Program-made: the position numbers and the translations under genes
The notes under the pieces: generated by a model
Database searches by the model: none
Told to the model about the DNA's origin: nothing
The model's input: the letters and a program-made list of their open reading frames with translations, nothing else
Shown: one piece after another, positions 62,160 through 64,000 of the stretch
How the letters are laid out: each line of letters starts with the position of its first letter
Numbering within the stretch: position 1 is the stretch's first letter
Assembly: GCA_963738325.1 (NCBI GenBank)
Contig: CAVTWD010000001.1
Span: 372,001-436,000, forward strand
From: CAVTWD01 sp963738325
Lineage (GTDB): Bacteria; Actinomycetota; Acidimicrobiia; Acidimicrobiales; Ilumatobacteraceae
DNA length: 64,000 nt
Direction: 5' to 3'

Positions 62160-63888
62160 ATGACCGAACGCTGGACGGCGGAGCGGAAGCTGAGCGAGCG
62201 GTGGCCGATCTACACGCGGGCCAACGTGGGGGAGGTCTTTCCCGCGCCCGTGACCCCCTCGACGCTCGACCTCGGCATCCCGGTGGCCGAGCTCGGTTGG
62301 CGCGATGCCCTCGTGCGCGTGGGGGCGTTCGAGTACGAGGAGTTCACGCCCGACGAGATCGAGACCCTTGGTGTCACCGGCGGGTACTGCTACCTCAACG
62401 CCTCACTGATGCGGCTCTTCGGCGAGCGCGCTCCTGGTCTGTCGTGGGAGATGATCGACCAGCAGTTCTACGGCGCCCAACCAGGAGTCCCGCCGTACGT
62501 GGAGCAGCCGGGAGACGTCCGCCCCGACCTCGAGCGCGAAGGTGGGCGCGGTCTTCGCCTGGGCCCTCAGCGTCCAGGATCTCGACGACCTGCGGGAGGA
62601 TCGGGCGCGCACGAAGGCGCTGCGCGATGCCCGCCCGGACCTCACCCAGCACACCGATCGCGAGCTCGTCGACCGGGTGCTGCGTCTCTTCGACGAACAG
62701 TTCCGTGGCCTGTTCGGCCAACACATCTTCGTGACGATGCTCGCCACCTTGCCGGTCGGCATCATCAACGGCGTGTGCGAGGCGGTCGGCAAGCCCGAGC
62801 TCACCCTCGATCTCCTGGCCGGGTTCGGCGACGTCGACTCGGCGGCGCCGTCGTTCGAGCTGTGGGACCTCGGCCGCCTCGTGGCCGGCTCCGAGGAGCT
62901 GACCGAGATCTTCGACGCCGGCCGGGAGGGGCTGGCCGAACGCCTCGCGGAGGCGCCCGGCGTGGACGCGGCCGCCTTCCGGGCCCGATTCGCCCACTTC
63001 CTGGCCGAGCACGGCAGCCGAGGGCCGAACGAATGGGAGACCCGCTCGCCGACCTGGGAGACGCGTCCGGCCCTTGCCCTCGTCGCCATCGACCGGATGC
63101 GGCGCTCGCCCGAGTCCGCGTCGCCGGCGGAGCAGAACGCGGCCCTGGCCGAGGCACGCGCCGAGCTCGCCGCCAAGCTCGCCGCGCTGGTGGAAGGCGA
63201 TTCCGCGGCCCACGCCCAGTTCGTGGCCGCCCTGGGCGCGGCACAGGTGTGGCTGCCTGCCCGCGAGCGCTCGAAGACCAACGCCATCCGCCTCGTCCAC
63301 GAGATCCGGGTGACGCTGCGGGAGTTCGGCCGCCGCATGGTCGAGCGGGGTCATTTCGACCAGATCGAGGATTTCGGATTCCTCCGCCGCGACGAGCTCG
63401 AAGCCATGCTCGATGACCCGACGGGGTGCAGCGCCCTCATCCGCGGGCGGCGGGCGGACTACGAAGCCGTGGCTGCCCTCGAGCCGCCGTTCGTGTTCGT
63501 CGGCCATCCCACCTCCATCGACGAGTGGCCCGCTCGCGACGACGTCGCCGTCGACCAGGCGCAGTCGGGCGATGTCCTTGCCGGCTATCCCGGTTGCCCA
63601 GGCGTCGCCGAGGGCGTAGCCCGCGTGGTGCTCGACTCGTCCGATCCCTCCTCCATGGAGCCCGGTGACGTGCTCGTGGCCCCGATCACCGATCCTTCGT
63701 GGACGCCATTGTTCGTGCCCGCCGCCGCCGTCGTCGTCGACGTCGGCGCGCTCCAGAGCCACGCCGTGATCGTGAGCCGCGAGCTCGGCATCCCTTGCGT
63801 GGTCTCGGTGACGGCGGCGACGCGGCGGATCCCGGACGGAGCCCGCGTCCGCGTCGATGGCCGCGCCGGCACCGTGACCGTGCTCTAG
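62160..63888 (+). CDS. PEP-utilising enzyme with mobile His domain but no ATP-grasp domain, one frame break
   Basis: ~576 residues corrected. N-terminal block ERWPIYTRANVGEVFPAPVTP; a helical middle (FAWALSVQDLDDLRED, RELVDRVLRLFDEQFRG); and the C-terminal phosphohistidine swivelling domain GCPGVAEGVARVVLDSSD, PGDVLVAPITDPSWTPLF, ALQSHAVIVSRELGIPCVV (His). The ATP-grasp nucleotide domain of PEP synthase and rifampin phosphotransferase is absent. Frame break at 62531-62540. Function unknown; a separate kinase subunit may exist. A paralogue follows at once. Confidence 0.85.
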
Positions 63889-63913
63889 CGGGGGACAGGG
63901 CAGGATGGCAGCC

Positions 63914-64000
63914 ATGAGCGAAGACCGCTGGATCACCGACACCGACGCCAGCCTCCGGTTCCCCGTCTACACGCGCTCGAACGCCAACGACGTGCTGCCC
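63914..64000 (+). CDS. Second PEP-utilising enzyme paralogue, cut by window end
   Basis: ATG with 29 codons visible: MSEDRWITDTDASL then RFPVYTRSNANDVLP, which matches the N-terminus of the upstream gene (RWPIYTRANVGEVFP). The two are therefore tandem paralogues, 25 bp apart on the same strand. Confidence 0.75.
   Translation, partial: MSEDRWITDTDASLRFPVYTRSNANDVLP

Noticed and set aside
59914..62163. 749-codon open frame opposite nucS and the UbiB-like gene
   Set aside because: It is antisense to two well-conserved genes; composition is that of a GC-rich shadow frame and no family motif is seen.

Overview
This window is GC-rich (about 70%) chromosomal DNA of an actinobacterium. The best guess is a member of the Acidimicrobiia, probably from a draft or metagenome assembly. 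The actinobacterial markers are a mycothiol S-conjugate amidase (Mca), the NucS/EndoMS mismatch endonuclease, an ImuB/DnaE2 mutagenesis pair with an actinobacterial-type LexA box, an F420-type LLM oxidoreductase, a WS/DGAT acyltransferase, a DevS-like histidine kinase, and a subtilase carrying the surface-repeat modules common in Acidimicrobiia. GTG starts and 4-bp ATGA/GTGA gene overlaps are frequent. I saw no rRNA, tRNA, CRISPR array or intact insertion sequence.

Layout. 1-9.1 kb: 3' end of imuB, a HAD phosphatase, then minus-strand efflux genes (MATE; a PadR-DrrA-DrrB-type ABC set), then SOS-controlled dnaE2. 9.2-15 kb: small enzymes and membrane proteins (HD phosphohydrolase fused to a zinc ribbon, DUF4031, a RadC-like protein without its metal motif, a channel-like protein, a rhomboid, a thioesterase, a CPBP protease). 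15-23.7 kb: acyl-CoA dehydrogenase, GNAT/PEBP pair, Mca-SCP2-FolE-Nudix run, ChbG deacetylase, thermonuclease, thiolase, NudC. 23.7-28.3 kb: two peptidases (secreted S8, cytosolic S9). 28.3-30.1 kb: a shattered gene of an unnamed family plus inverted-repeat and iterated-repeat DNA, the most mobile-element-like part. 30-41 kb: DUF2207 protein, SDRs, WS/DGAT, DsbA-like oxidoreductase, PAP2, a Cas4/RecB-like nuclease, a hydrolase, a Bax-inhibitor-like protein. 41-48 kb: a lipid or steroid side-chain catabolism cluster (two acyl-CoA synthetases, two acyl-CoA dehydrogenases, an enoyl-CoA hydratase) with translational overlaps, then an orphan GAF histidine kinase. 49-60 kb: a GH25 muramidase, an EEP phosphatase, a hydratase, a structured leader-like region with a strong terminator hairpin, an F420 oxidoreductase, an M20 peptidase, a nitronate monooxygenase, a geranylgeranyl-reductase-type flavoprotein, an SDR and a MaoC hydratase. 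60-64 kb: UbiB-NucS, then two tandem PEP-utilising-enzyme paralogues, the second cut by the window edge.

How the genes work together. Much of the window serves CoA-thioester metabolism: activation (FadD), dehydrogenation (FadE), hydration (ECH, MaoC), (R)-hydroxyacyl dehydrogenation (SDR), thiolysis, and storage (WS/DGAT). A second theme is genome maintenance and mutagenesis: ImuB, DnaE2, NucS, Nudix enzymes and a PD-(D/E)XK nuclease.

Two cautions. First, about a dozen otherwise conserved genes each carry one or two single-frame breaks, mostly at C/G runs. This looks like consensus sequence error rather than biology; I annotate those genes across the break. Second, starts given as GTG are judged from ribosome-binding sites and family N-termini.

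The most unusual signals are non-coding: a structured region with competing stems and a tiny ORF at 52.1-52.3 kb, short tandem duplications placed directly after stop codons in several places, and a pair of related terminal-inverted-repeat elements at 29.7 and 34.5 kb.
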